Positions 15,586-24,564 are shown, numbered from the stretch's first letter. The stretch: 64,000 bases of DNA from GCA-2861595 sp035526335 (GCA_035526335.1 DATLCN010000046.1:1-64000); one strand, 5' to 3'. The notes: generated from the letters alone by a model not told the origin. A program made the numbers and translations.

Positions 15586-16512
15586 TTATGCCGGCACCAG
15601 ATCCCGTTCCCGGGCGCCGAGCGGGATCCCCCGCGTGCCGTGGTCGACGAGAGCGAGGCGCAGGCGCAGGGCCGCCATCCACACGAGAACGGCGCCGGCG
15701 ATGTGAATGGCGACCAGGACGACGGGCACGCCGGTGAAGTACTGCGCGTAGCCGACGACGGCCTGCGCCAGCAGGATGGCCAGCAGGCCGGCGCCGGCGC
15801 GTCGCACAGGCGCCGGGGCGGCCGGGCGTCTCAGCAGCACCAGCATCATCGTCACCATGGCGAGCAGGAGGATCACGGCGACACCGTGCAGCCGCGCAAC
15901 AGAGCCCAAGGGGAGGTCCAGCCTCTCTGCGTTCTCGTCACCGCCGTGCGGACCGGCCGCGGTGACCACGGTGCCCAGCAGCGCGACCGCCGCCGTGGTT
16001 CCCACGATGAGGTTCCCGAGGTGCCGGACCTCCGGTGCGACGGCCGGAGGCGGCGCCGGGCCGCCCGGCCGGCGGGCGGCCCAGTGCAGCACGACACCGT
16101 CGGCGAGCATGGCCATGGCCAAAAGGAAGTGCGTCATCACCACCAGGGGCGACAGGCCCGACAGAACCGTCAGCCGGCCGATGAGGATCTGGACGACCAC
16201 CCCACCGAGGAGCGCGGACGAGAGCCAGATCAGCTCCGTCCGCCTGGGCTTCCGCCGGAACGCTCCGAGCACCGACAGCAGGATCGGGACACCCACGAGA
16301 CCGGAGAGAGAGCGGTTGACGAACTCCACGACGGCGTGGTACTCGGCAGGGGCGACCAGGCGGTCGGTCTCGCAGTTCGGCCACTCCGGGCAGCCCAGTC
16401 CCGAGCCGGTGAGGCGGACGGCACCGCCAACGACGATGATCAGCGCCAGTCCGACGAGGGTGAGCAAGGTGATCCGCTGGTAGCCGCGGGGGGAAATCGA
16501 ACGGGCCGCCAT
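15586..16512 (-). CDS. ctaA: Heme A synthase (COX15/CtaA)
   Basis: A 308-residue membrane enzyme with about eight helices that oxidises the C8 methyl of heme O to give heme A. The first periplasmic loop has GLGCPEWPNC with the conserved cysteine pair; heme-binding histidines are seen in EYHAVVEFVNRSLSG, VMTHFLLA, ARLHGVAV and VAIHIAG. It is needed by the aa3-type oxidase encoded to the right. Start ATG 16512 is preceded by TACCAT nine bases upstream (minus strand), suggesting a leaderless mRNA. Divergent from ctaB. Confidence 0.93.
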   Translation of the reverse strand: MAARSISPRGYQRITLLTLVGLALIIVVGGAVRLTGSGLGCPEWPNCETDRLVAPAEYHAVVEFVNRSLSGLVGVPILLSVLGAFRRKPRRTELIWLSSALLGGVVVQILIGRLTVLSGLSPLVVMTHFLLAMAMLADGVVLHWAARRPGGPAPPPAVAPEVRHLGNLIVGTTAAVALLGTVVTAAGPHGGDENAERLDLPLGSVARLHGVAVILLLAMVTMMLVLLRRPAAPAPVRRAGAGLLAILLAQAVVGYAQYFTGVPVVLVAIHIAGAVLVWMAALRLRLALVDHGTRGIPLGARERDLVPA

Positions 16513-16521
16513 GGCCGGTGC

Positions 16522-16593
16522 ATGGTAGGGCAGGGCACGGCGCAGGGGTCGGTTCCCCTCGCTTTGTCCCGCGGTGGCGGGGGGCCGTAGTCT
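16522..16593. promoter_or_regulatory. Divergent ctaA/ctaB promoter region
   Basis: Within the 89-base gap, TACCAT (16527-16522, minus strand) lies nine bases before the ctaA ATG, and TAGTCT (16588-16593, plus strand) lies eight bases before the ctaB ATG. Both fit a TANNNT -10 with transcription starting at or within a few bases of the start codon. Neither gene has a Shine-Dalgarno sequence. The -35 elements are weak. Confidence 0.5.
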
Positions 16594-16601
16594 GCCCGCC
16601 G

Positions 16602-17498
16602 ATGGCCGTCACCACCGCGATCGTCCGGCCCCGCTCGCGGGCGGCGGCGTACGTCGCTCTCACCAAACCACGGATCATCGAGTTGCTCTTGGTCACCACG
16701 CTGCCCACCATGGTCGTGGCCGGTAGGGCGGTCCCGCCCCTGGGTCTGATGCTGGCCACCCTCGTCGGCGGCACCCTGGCCGCGGCGGGTGCCAACGCCA
16801 TCAACATGTACGCGGACAGGGACATCGACAGCATCATGAAGCGGACCCAGGGCCGCCCCCTGGTCACCGGGGAGATCACTCCATCGGCCGCCCTGGGCTT
16901 CGCTTTGGCGCTGGAAATCCTCGCCTTCGCCGAGCTCTGGGCGCTGGTCAACTTCCTCAGTGCAGCGTTGGCGGTCGCGGCCACGTTGTTCTATGTGTTC
17001 GTCTACACCCTTTGGCTCAAGCGGACCTCCACCAACAACATCGTCATCGGCGGAGCGGCGGGCGCGGTTCCGGTGTTGGTGGGGTGGGCCGCGGTCACCG
17101 GCAGCCTCGGGCTGGCCCCACTGGTCCTCTTCGCGGTGATCTTCGTGTGGACGCCGCCGCACTTCTGGGCGCTGGCCATCCGGTACCGCGAGGACTACGC
17201 GGCTGCGGAGGTCCCCATGCTGCCGGCGGTGGTTTCGATACGGCGAACGGCCCGCCGGATCGTGGCTTACACCGTGGCCCTGTGGGGGTGCTCCCTCCTC
17301 TTCGCCCCCATAGCCGACATGGGCCCGCTGTACGTGGGTTCCGCGGCCGTTCTCGGCGCCGTCTTCCTTCTCCGGGCCGTGGAGCTCTTCAGGGACGCCA
17401 CCGCCCCGCGGGCCATGCGTCTGTTCCACTACTCCATCTCCTACATAACCCTGCTGTTCGGCGCGATGGCCCTCGACCAGCTCATCAGGTGGCCTTGA
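16602..17498 (+). CDS. ctaB: Heme O synthase (protoheme IX farnesyltransferase)
   Basis: A 298-residue UbiA-type prenyltransferase that adds a farnesyl group to heme B. The first Asp-rich motif is NAINMYADRDIDSIMKRTQG and the second region is VWTPPHFWALAIRYREDY, with the RPLVTG segment after the first. Start is ATG 16602 (MAVTTAIVRPRS) eight bases after a TAGTCT -10; the frame stays open for 28 more codons but they are not conserved. It works just before CtaA and heads the oxidase gene series. Confidence 0.94.
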   Translation: MAVTTAIVRPRSRAAAYVALTKPRIIELLLVTTLPTMVVAGRAVPPLGLMLATLVGGTLAAAGANAINMYADRDIDSIMKRTQGRPLVTGEITPSAALGFALALEILAFAELWALVNFLSAALAVAATLFYVFVYTLWLKRTSTNNIVIGGAAGAVPVLVGWAAVTGSLGLAPLVLFAVIFVWTPPHFWALAIRYREDYAAAEVPMLPAVVSIRRTARRIVAYTVALWGCSLLFAPIADMGPLYVGSAAVLGAVFLLRAVELFRDATAPRAMRLFHYSISYITLLFGAMALDQLIRWP

Positions 17499-17505
17499 GG
17501 CGTTC

Positions 17506-19161
17506 GTGACCATCACCGAAACGCGTCCTGAAGCGGCTATGCCGCCTCCGCCGGCGGGCCCAGTCCCAGCTGCGACACCGGAAGGCTGGTTCGCTACCGC
17601 TGACCACAAGCGCCTCGGGCTTCTCTACCTGGGTGCGGCTCTCCTCTTCCTCCTGGTGGGCGGGATCCTCGGGATGGTGCTGCGGACGGAGCTTCTGTCG
17701 GAGGGGTCGGGTATCGCCGGCGACGAGTACGGGCGCCTGTTCTCGATGCACGTCACCGTTTCTACGATGCTGTTCCTGGCTCCCGCATGGGTCGGAATCG
17801 CCAGCTATGTCGTGCCCCTCCAGATCGGCTCGGGGCGCCTGGCCTTCCCCCGGCTCCACGCGTTCTCATTCTGGCTATTCCTGCTCGGCGGTGGGCTGCT
17901 GCTCACTTCGTACGTGGTCGGGCCACCCCGTGGGCTCGGCCTGGTGTCAAGTGTGCCCACACCCGCCGGCAAGGGCGGTGGTGACACCGCCACCAGCCTG
18001 ATGATCGTCAGCCTCGCTCTCGTAGCCGTCGCCGCCCTCCTGGCGGCAGCCGATCTGGCCGTGACCGTGCTGAAGCTCCGGACGCCCGGGCTCACGCTGC
18101 GCCGGCTGCCCATGCTCAGTTGGGCCATCCTCACCTCCAGCCTGGTGACGGTGCTGGCCACACCGGTTTTCCTGGCCGGGCTGGCGCTGTTCTACATGGA
18201 CCAGCGCTTCGGCGGAGCCCTCTTCGCCGCCGCCACCCTCGGATCCCGGAGCGTGTGGCGGCACACCCTGTGGCTGTACGGGAGGCCGGATGTCTACCTG
18301 CTGCTGCTCCCCGGCCTCGGCGCCGGCTGCGACATCGTCGCGACCCACGCCCGGCGCCCGCTGGTCAGCCCGGCCGCCGGCCGTGCCGCCATAGTCGCCT
18401 TCGCGTTCCTCAGCCTCGGCGCGTGGGCCTCCGGGTCGGGAGTGGGTGACGCCATCTTGCTGCCCACCTACTCGCCGCTCACCGCACTGGTCGTTCTGCC
18501 GGTGGGAGTGCTCGTCCTGCTCTGGCTCGCCACGATGGCCGCCGGCCACCGCCATCTCCACACGGCGCTCCTGTTCGTCGCCGGATTCGTCCTGCTGGCC
18601 GCCTTCGGTGCCCTGAATGCCGCCATCGCCGCCGCGGCCAAAGTGGATGGCACCGCCTGGACCACCGGCCACCTCCACGTGGTCGCCTTCGGCGCGCCGA
18701 CCCTGTTGCTTCTCGCGGCCATCGTCCACTGGGCACCCAAGCTCTTCGGACGGGAACTGGCCCCCGGGGCCGCTCGGATCGGCTTCCTCGGCGTGTTCGG
18801 TGGTTTCTTCCTGATGGGCCTGGGCAGTTACCTGCTCGGCTACGACGGTGCACCGTCGCGTACCAGTGACTTCGACTTCTCCTCTGACGCCTCCACCTTC
18901 TCGACCCTGTCGACCCTCGGTGCCGTGGTGCTGCTCCTGGGCCTGCTGGCTTTCGTGGCCGAGATGATCCGGGCCGCCCGGAGTCTCGCTCCCCCCGGCC
19001 CCGCCGACCCCTACCAAGGCCTCACCCTCGAATGGGCGACATCGTCTCCACCCCCGCCGCACAGCTTCGACAGTGTTCCCGAGGTCCGGTCCGCGCACCC
19101 CTTGCTCGACCTGCGTCTGGCAGCGGAACAGGGCGCGCCGAGTGCGGGAGGCGAGCGGTGA
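17506..19161 (+). CDS. Cytochrome c oxidase subunit I paralogue lacking the CuB ligands
   Basis: A 551-residue, 12-helix heme-copper-oxidase-like protein. Heme-ligand histidines are kept: His82 in FSMHVTVS (helix II, low-spin heme) and His389/His391 in TTGHLHVV (helix X). All three CuB ligands are lost: the helix VI motif GHPEVY is GRPDVY (Arg260), and the helix VII His-His pair is Ser309-Gly310 in LGAWASGSG. The K-channel lysine of PTGVKIFNW is also absent (PVGVLVLLW), and the Arg pair of MPRRIY is lost. It cannot be a normal O2 reductase, but could carry two hemes. The canonical ctaD lies 2.6 kb downstream. It overlaps the COX3-like gene by GTGA, so it is expressed, not a relic. Role unknown. 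Confidence 0.9.
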   Translation: MTITETRPEAAMPPPPAGPVPAATPEGWFATADHKRLGLLYLGAALLFLLVGGILGMVLRTELLSEGSGIAGDEYGRLFSMHVTVSTMLFLAPAWVGIASYVVPLQIGSGRLAFPRLHAFSFWLFLLGGGLLLTSYVVGPPRGLGLVSSVPTPAGKGGGDTATSLMIVSLALVAVAALLAAADLAVTVLKLRTPGLTLRRLPMLSWAILTSSLVTVLATPVFLAGLALFYMDQRFGGALFAAATLGSRSVWRHTLWLYGRPDVYLLLLPGLGAGCDIVATHARRPLVSPAAGRAAIVAFAFLSLGAWASGSGVGDAILLPTYSPLTALVVLPVGVLVLLWLATMAAGHRHLHTALLFVAGFVLLAAFGALNAAIAAAAKVDGTAWTTGHLHVVAFGAPTLLLLAAIVHWAPKLFGRELAPGAARIGFLGVFGGFFLMGLGSYLLGYDGAPSRTSDFDFSSDASTFSTLSTLGAVVLLLGLLAFVAEMIRAARSLAPPGPADPYQGLTLEWATSSPPPPHSFDSVPEVRSAHPLLDLRLAAEQGAPSAGGER

Positions 19162-19739
19162 GCGACGCGCCCCTGGCGCTGACGACGGGCGGCGCCGAGC
19201 GCCCGCAGAACGTGATGCCGCTCGGAATGGCCCTGATGGTCAGCAGCGGGACGATGCTGTTCGGGACCCTCATCGCCGCGTACCTGCGGCTGCGCACCGC
19301 GGGTGGGACCTGGCCTCCCAAGGGCGTCGTCTTCGACGAGTACCTGGGGAACATGTTGGTGCTCACCATGCTCCTGTCGGTGCTACCTGTGGAGTGGGCG
19401 TGCCACGCCCAGCGCCGCAACCTCCGCAGCCAGGCGGCCACCGCTCTGGGGGTGGCGATCGGCTTTGGCGTCGCCTTCCTGAACCTACTGTCCTACAGCG
19501 CCGGCCGGACCGACTTCGACGCGGCCAGCCATCCCTATGGCCTGATCGTCACCGCCCTCTGCATGATGCTGGGCATAGCCGTCGCCGTCGGTGTCGGCAT
19601 GGTCACCCTCACCCTCTTCCGGGTGGCCGGCCGCCAGCTGACGGTCGGTACCGACCACCTGCGCACCACCGCCTGGTACTGGCACTTCACCGTCGGGGCG
19701 TCCGTCGCCGTCTGGTACACCGTCGTGGTGCTGAAGTAG
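19158..19739 (+). CDS. Cytochrome c oxidase subunit III-like membrane protein
   Basis: A 193-residue protein with five predicted helices, starting at the GTG that overlaps the upstream stop. It resembles COX III in layout: MPLGMALMVSSGTMLFGTLI at helix I and a final WYWHFTVGASVAVWYTVVVL matching the YWHFVDVVW end of CtaE. Between these it diverges, and the family's helix III glutamate lies at best in PVEWACHAQ. It forms the natural partner of the unusual COX1 paralogue. A subunit III of a second, copper-poor complex is the simplest reading. Confidence 0.75.
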   Translation: MSDAPLALTTGGAERPQNVMPLGMALMVSSGTMLFGTLIAAYLRLRTAGGTWPPKGVVFDEYLGNMLVLTMLLSVLPVEWACHAQRRNLRSQAATALGVAIGFGVAFLNLLSYSAGRTDFDAASHPYGLIVTALCMMLGIAVAVGVGMVTLTLFRVAGRQLTVGTDHLRTTAWYWHFTVGASVAVWYTVVVLK

Positions 19740-19751
19740 GAGTAGGAGCCG

Positions 19752-20765
19752 GTGCTGAACCTCGTCTCCAAGCTGCTCTTCACGCTCAGCGCCCTGGGAG
19801 CCGTCTCCGCCGTCGCCTACGGGCTGGCGGTCGACGAGCGCTCCGGAGTGGCCATCTTCTTGTTCCTCGCCCTCGCCGCCGCCGTCGCCGGCGCCGCCAC
19901 CTGTGGGAGCGCTGTGCCCGATCTGGCTCCCGTCATCCCCGACGATGCGCCGCCACCGCAGCGTCGGGCCTCCACCGTCGGTGCGGCGCCGAGAGGCAGC
20001 ATCTGGCCCCTCGTCGCCGCCGGCGCCCTCACCGCGCTGGCGGTGGGAGCAGCCATCGGGCCCGCCCTCGTTGGGGTCGGGGCCGTCGCGGTGGTGGCCG
20101 CCACGGGGGGATGGTTCGCCAAGGTGTGGAGTGAGGACCCCACGTGGATACCCAAGGTGCGGGAGCGGGTGAGCGCCCGGCTGCTCGTGCCGGTCGGCCT
20201 GCCGGTCGCCACGTTCCTGCTGGCCGCGTTCATCGCCATCAGCGTGTCGCGCCTCCTGCTGGCCATCTCGAAGGACCTCGCCGCGGTGGTGGCCATCGTG
20301 GTGGGCGTCACGATCCTGTCCGTGTGCTCGTGGGTGGCGGCGCGGCCCCGGCTCCGGCCGTCGGTGCTGGCGTCGGTGGGTGCTCTGGCTGCCGTGTCCA
20401 TCCTCGGCGCCGGCATCGCCGGGGCGGTGGCCGGTGAGCGCAACTTCGAGGCCCACGAAGGTGGCGAGCACGGGGACGGTGTGGTCCACCTCGTGGCCAA
20501 GGAAACGTCGTTCAACGAAAAGCAGGTCACCGCCGTGTCCGGCGAGAAGGTCCACATCGAGTTCGAGAACCGGGACGACGTGTACCACAACTTCGCCGTA
20601 TACAAGGGTGAGGGATCGGCGGCCAAGCCGGTCTTCAACGGCGAGGGATTTTCCGGCGAGGACGAACGCACCTACGAGTTCACGGCGCCGCCACCCGGCA
20701 GGTACGTCTTCGTGTGCGATTTCCACGCCAACATGACCGGTGAGTTCGTCAGCGTGGCGGGCTGA
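19752..20765 (+). CDS. Membrane-anchored cupredoxin-domain protein
   Basis: A 337-residue protein: several N-terminal transmembrane segments (about 1-50, 85-125, 155-180, 185-205, 210-232), then a C-terminal cupredoxin domain (from about 250). The type 1 copper site is complete: His279 in VYHNF, Cys322, His325 and Met328 in FVCDFHANM. The domain faces the outside if the helix count is odd. It starts with GTG and its stop overlaps the ctaC ATG (TGATG). It could feed electrons to, or stand in for the CuA subunit of, the COX1-like/COX3-like complex; this is inference. Confidence 0.8.
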   Translation: MLNLVSKLLFTLSALGAVSAVAYGLAVDERSGVAIFLFLALAAAVAGAATCGSAVPDLAPVIPDDAPPPQRRASTVGAAPRGSIWPLVAAGALTALAVGAAIGPALVGVGAVAVVAATGGWFAKVWSEDPTWIPKVRERVSARLLVPVGLPVATFLLAAFIAISVSRLLLAISKDLAAVVAIVVGVTILSVCSWVAARPRLRPSVLASVGALAAVSILGAGIAGAVAGERNFEAHEGGEHGDGVVHLVAKETSFNEKQVTAVSGEKVHIEFENRDDVYHNFAVYKGEGSAAKPVFNGEGFSGEDERTYEFTAPPPGRYVFVCDFHANMTGEFVSVAG

Positions 20766-21787
20766 TGCGTCCGTCGCGGCGCCGGCACCTGACGGCCGCC
20801 TCGGGATTCGTCGTCCTGACGCTGCTCTCCGCCTGCGGGGACAAGGAGCTGCCCCAGAACGCCCTCGATCCCAAGGGGCCCGAGGCGATCAGGCTCGACA
20901 ACCTCATCCGGCCGGTATTCCTCATCGCCGCCGCCGTGTTCGTGCTGGTGGAGGGCCTCGTGGTCTACGTCGCCCTCCGGTTCCGACGCCGATCGGACGA
21001 CGAGGCGCCCAAGCAGGTCCACGGAAACGTGAAGGCGGAGATCGGCTGGACGATCGCCCCCGCCGCCGTCCTGCTCGTGGTCGGTGTCTTCACAGTCTTC
21101 ACGCTGTTCGACATCAGCGAGACACCCGCCGGCCCCGGGGTGGTGAGGGTGACGGTCACCGGGCACCGGTGGTGGTGGGAGTACGAGTACCCCGACCACG
21201 ACGTGGTCACGGCCAACGAGCTGCACATCCCCACCGGCCAGAAGATCGCCGTGACCCTCCTGTCGGAGGACGTGATCCACTCCTTCTGGCCGCCGAAGCT
21301 GGCCGGCAAGGTCGACGTCGTGCCCAACCGGGTCAACAAGATGGTCATCGAGGCCAAGACACCTGGCGTCTACCACGGGCAGTGTGCCGAGTTCTGCGGG
21401 CTCTCCCACGCCAACATGCGCCTTCAGGTCATCGCCCACACCCCCGCCGACTTCGAGCGATGGGTGGCTTCCAACGCCGCCTCGGCGGCGATTCCCGACC
21501 CCGAGGACCAGCCGGAGGCGGCGGCGGGCGCAGCCGCCTTCCGGGCCAAAGGTTGCGCCAGCTGCCACACCGTCAAGGGCTACGCCGCCGGCCAGGTCGG
21601 CCCTGACCTGACCCACTTCGCCCAGCGGGACACCTTCGCCGGCGCCATCTTCGAGAACGACGAGCGCCACCTGCGGGCGTGGCTGCGTGATCCGCCGGCC
21701 GAGAAGCCGGGCTCTATCATGCCGGACCTCGATCTGACGGAAGATGAGATCAGCGACCTCATCGCCTACCTCGACACCCTGAAGTGA
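20765..21787 (+). CDS. ctaC: caa3-type cytochrome c oxidase subunit II with fused cytochrome c
   Basis: A 340-residue lipoprotein-like subunit (lipobox LLSAC, Cys24) with two helices (about 50-72, 96-116) and a cupredoxin carrying the CuA site: His172, Cys207, Glu209, Cys211, His215, Met218 in CAEFCGLSHANM. The C-terminal cytochrome c domain has CASCH (264-268) and Met319 in SIMPDLD. It accepts electrons from cytochrome c or the bc complex and passes them to subunit I. First canonical oxidase gene after the cupredoxin gene. Confidence 0.96.
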   Translation: MRPSRRRHLTAASGFVVLTLLSACGDKELPQNALDPKGPEAIRLDNLIRPVFLIAAAVFVLVEGLVVYVALRFRRRSDDEAPKQVHGNVKAEIGWTIAPAAVLLVVGVFTVFTLFDISETPAGPGVVRVTVTGHRWWWEYEYPDHDVVTANELHIPTGQKIAVTLLSEDVIHSFWPPKLAGKVDVVPNRVNKMVIEAKTPGVYHGQCAEFCGLSHANMRLQVIAHTPADFERWVASNAASAAIPDPEDQPEAAAGAAAFRAKGCASCHTVKGYAAGQVGPDLTHFAQRDTFAGAIFENDERHLRAWLRDPPAEKPGSIMPDLDLTEDEISDLIAYLDTLK

Positions 21788-21813
21788 CCTAGAGAGCGAC
21801 CACCGGAGCAATC

Positions 21814-23922
21814 ATGGCAACAGTCCTGGAACCGACCGTCACACCCGTGCCGGTCGTCGTCGACCCCGGAGTGCTCAAGCGCCCGAAGAACCCCGCCGGC
21901 GTGTGGTCGTGGATGACCACGGTCGACCACAAGCGCATCGGCGTCCTGTACGGCGTGACCGCCTTCGTGTTCTTCCTCCTGGGCGGGATCGAGGCGCTGC
22001 TCATCCGCCTCCAGCTGGCACAGCCCAACGGCACGGTGCTCAGCGCCGACGCCTACAACCAGGTGTTCACCATGCACGGCACGACAATGATCTTCCTGGT
22101 GGTGATGCCCATGTCCGCCGCCTTCTTCAACTACCTGGTGCCGCTCCAGATCGGCGCCCGGGACGTCGCCTTTCCGCGCCTCAACGCCTTCAGTTACTGG
22201 ACCTTCCTTCTCGGCGGCATCTTCATCTACTCCAGCTTCATCTTCGGCGGAGCACCCAATGGTGGCTGGTTCGGTTACGCCCCCAACACCAGCATCACCT
22301 TCTCCCCTGGCCACAACATCGACTACTGGGTGCTGGGCCTGCTCATCCTCGGGATCGCCTCCACCGCCGGCGCCGTGAACCTCATCGTCACCATGCTCAA
22401 CATGCGGGCGCCGGGCATGTCGCTCATGAAGATGCCCATCTTCACCTGGATGACCCTGATCTCGTCGTTCCTGATCCTGTTCGCCATGCCGGTCATCACC
22501 ATCGCATTGTTCCTGCTCATGTTCGACCGCAACTTCGGGTCCAACTTCTTCAACACCGAGGCCGGCGGGAACCCGGTCCTGTGGCAGCACCTCTTCTGGC
22601 TGTTCGGCCACCCGGAGGTGTACATACTCATCCTGCCGGCCATGGGCATGGTGTCGGAGATCCTGCCGGTCTTCGCCCGCAAGCCGCTGTTCGGTTACCC
22701 GGTGATGGTCATCTCGGCCGTGGCCATCGGGTTCATGGGTTGGGGCGTGTGGGTGCACCACATGTTCGCCGTGGGTCTCGGGCCGGTGGCGGTGTCGGCC
22801 TTCTCGGTGTCGACCATGTTCATCGCCGTGCCCACGGGGGTGAAGATCTTCAACTGGATCGGCACCCTCTGGGGTGGGTCGTTGAAGTTGAGCACCCCGA
22901 TGCTGTTCGCCATGGGATTCGTGGCCATGTTCACCATCGGCGGCCTCTCGGGCGTCACCCATGCCGTGTCACCCCATGATCGCCAGCAGACCGACACGTA
23001 TTACATCGTCGCCCACTTCCATTACGTGCTCTTCGGCGGGGCCTTGTTCGGGATCATGGGTGGCATCTACTACTGGTGGCCCAAGATCTTCGGCTGGCTC
23101 CTCAGCGACCGCATCGGGAAGCTCAACTTCTGGACCTGGTTCCTCGGGTTCAACATGACGTTCGCCCCCATGCACCTTCTCGGCCTCCAGGGCATGCCGC
23201 GGCGCATCTACACCTACGACGAGAGCCTCGGTCTGCAGGCCCTGAACATGGTGGCCACGGTCGGGTCGTTCGTCATCGCCTTCTCGACGATGGTGTTCAT
23301 GTACAACATCTGGCACTCCAAGAGGAACAAGGTCCTGGCCGGCCCCGACCCCTGGGATGCCCGGACCCTCGAGTGGTCGATCGCCTCGCCGCCGCCGGTG
23401 TACAACTTCGCCGAGGTGCCGGAGGTGCACTCGGTCGACGACTTCTGGCACCGGAAGTACACCGAGGACGGAGCGGGGCGACCGGTGCGGAAACCCTCCG
23501 CGGCCGAAACGGCCGGCGGTTCGGCCGCCGCCGCGGATGGCGCGGATGGCGCGGATGATCATGCCGGCCACGACGACCATGACCACGGCCACGGCATCCA
23601 CCTGCCTTCGCCCAGCTACTTCCCTCTGGTGGCCGCTTTCGGCATCTTCGTGCTCGGCTACGGGATGGTCTACGGGCGCGACGCCGGCGTGAACTACGTG
23701 CTGGCCGGCCTGGGCGCCCTCATCCTGCTGGTGGGCTTGTACTCGTGGGGAATGGAGCCTTCGGCGGAGCCCGAGGACCCCGACGACGTGGTCCTGTCCG
23801 CCTCCCCCGACCCCGCTGACGCTGTCCTGGGCGCGGCCGGGACCGCAGGCGCCCTCGGTCCCGGGGCGGCGGCGGACGACGGCGGGGGAGAGGCCGACCC
23901 GGCCGGCGGGAACGGAAGCTGA
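21814..23922 (+). CDS. ctaD: Cytochrome c oxidase subunit I with C-terminal two-helix extension
   Basis: A 702-residue catalytic subunit. All cofactor ligands are present: His88 (MHGT), His266 with Glu268 and the cross-linked Tyr270 (GHPEVY), His315-His316 (VHHMF), His401 and His403 (AHFHYV); Lys344 of the K-channel (PTGVKIFNW) is intact. Beyond the usual end (about 555) come an Ala/Gly/Asp linker, a His-rich run (residues 581-596, DDHAGHDDHDHGHGIH), and two more helices (602-620, 626-645) resembling the second half of actinobacterial subunit IV (CtaF). The final 50 residues are acidic and probably disordered. It reduces O2 and pumps protons. Confidence 0.97.
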   Translation: MATVLEPTVTPVPVVVDPGVLKRPKNPAGVWSWMTTVDHKRIGVLYGVTAFVFFLLGGIEALLIRLQLAQPNGTVLSADAYNQVFTMHGTTMIFLVVMPMSAAFFNYLVPLQIGARDVAFPRLNAFSYWTFLLGGIFIYSSFIFGGAPNGGWFGYAPNTSITFSPGHNIDYWVLGLLILGIASTAGAVNLIVTMLNMRAPGMSLMKMPIFTWMTLISSFLILFAMPVITIALFLLMFDRNFGSNFFNTEAGGNPVLWQHLFWLFGHPEVYILILPAMGMVSEILPVFARKPLFGYPVMVISAVAIGFMGWGVWVHHMFAVGLGPVAVSAFSVSTMFIAVPTGVKIFNWIGTLWGGSLKLSTPMLFAMGFVAMFTIGGLSGVTHAVSPHDRQQTDTYYIVAHFHYVLFGGALFGIMGGIYYWWPKIFGWLLSDRIGKLNFWTWFLGFNMTFAPMHLLGLQGMPRRIYTYDESLGLQALNMVATVGSFVIAFSTMVFMYNIWHSKRNKVLAGPDPWDARTLEWSIASPPPVYNFAEVPEVHSVDDFWHRKYTEDGAGRPVRKPSAAETAGGSAAAADGADGADDHAGHDDHDHGHGIHLPSPSYFPLVAAFGIFVLGYGMVYGRDAGVNYVLAGLGALILLVGLYSWGMEPSAEPEDPDDVVLSASPDPADAVLGAAGTAGALGPGAAADDGGGEADPAGGNGS

Positions 23923-23924
23923 AG

Positions 23925-24551
23925 ATGGCCACCACCCCTGCAACCGTCACCACCGCCGACACCTCGGCCCCCACCGGGCACGGGCACGTGACCAACACCG
24001 GTCTCTCCAACGAGAAGCTGGCCATGTGGGCCTTCCTGGGATCCGAATGCCTGCTCTTCGGAGCGCTCATATCCACGTACTTCCTGTACCGCGGCAAGAG
24101 CGTCTCGGGGCCGACGCCCGCTGACATCTACGACATCCCCTACACGTCCGTCAGCTCGTTCGTCCTCCTGATGAGCTCGCTCACCATGGTCCTGGCTCTG
24201 GCCGCCATCCAGCGGGGCGACTACCGCCGACTGCGGGTCTGGCTGATGGCCACGGCGCTGCTCGGCGCGAGCTTCATCGCCGGCCAGGTCTACGAGTTCA
24301 CGTCCTTCATCCGTGAGGGACTCACGATCAAGACCAACCTCTTCGGGAGCAGCTTCTTCGTCCTCACCGGCTTCCACGGCGTCCACGTCACCCTCGGGAT
24401 CATCATGCTGCTGTCCCTCTGGAACCTGTCGTTGCGGGGCAAGCTCACCCAGGACCGTTCGGAGGTCGTCGAGATCGCCGGCCTCTACTGGCACTTCGTC
24501 GATGTCGTCTGGATCGTGATCTTCACCGTCATCTACCTGATCCCGACGTAG
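23925..24551 (+). CDS. ctaE: Cytochrome c oxidase subunit III
   Basis: A 208-residue protein with five helices: KLAMWAFLGSECLLFGALIS (with the conserved glutamate) at the start, GSSFFVLTGFHGVHVTLGII in the middle and LYWHFVDVVWIVIFTVIYLI at the end, all typical of CtaE. Subunit III stabilises subunit I and proton uptake. It follows ctaD by two bases and precedes the small subunit IV gene. Confidence 0.96.
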   Translation: MATTPATVTTADTSAPTGHGHVTNTGLSNEKLAMWAFLGSECLLFGALISTYFLYRGKSVSGPTPADIYDIPYTSVSSFVLLMSSLTMVLALAAIQRGDYRRLRVWLMATALLGASFIAGQVYEFTSFIREGLTIKTNLFGSSFFVLTGFHGVHVTLGIIMLLSLWNLSLRGKLTQDRSEVVEIAGLYWHFVDVVWIVIFTVIYLIPT

Positions 24552-24564
24552 AGAGGCGAACGGA

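Noticed and set aside
17947..19098. 383-codon minus-strand frame opposite the COX1 paralogue
   Set aside because: Gln/Gly/Glu-rich shadow typical of high-GC membrane genes; no domain.
17506..19161. The COX1 paralogue read as a pseudogene of ctaD
   Set aside because: The frame is intact, heme ligands are kept, overlaps with neighbours are clean and the partner genes are full length; substitution rather than decay fits better.
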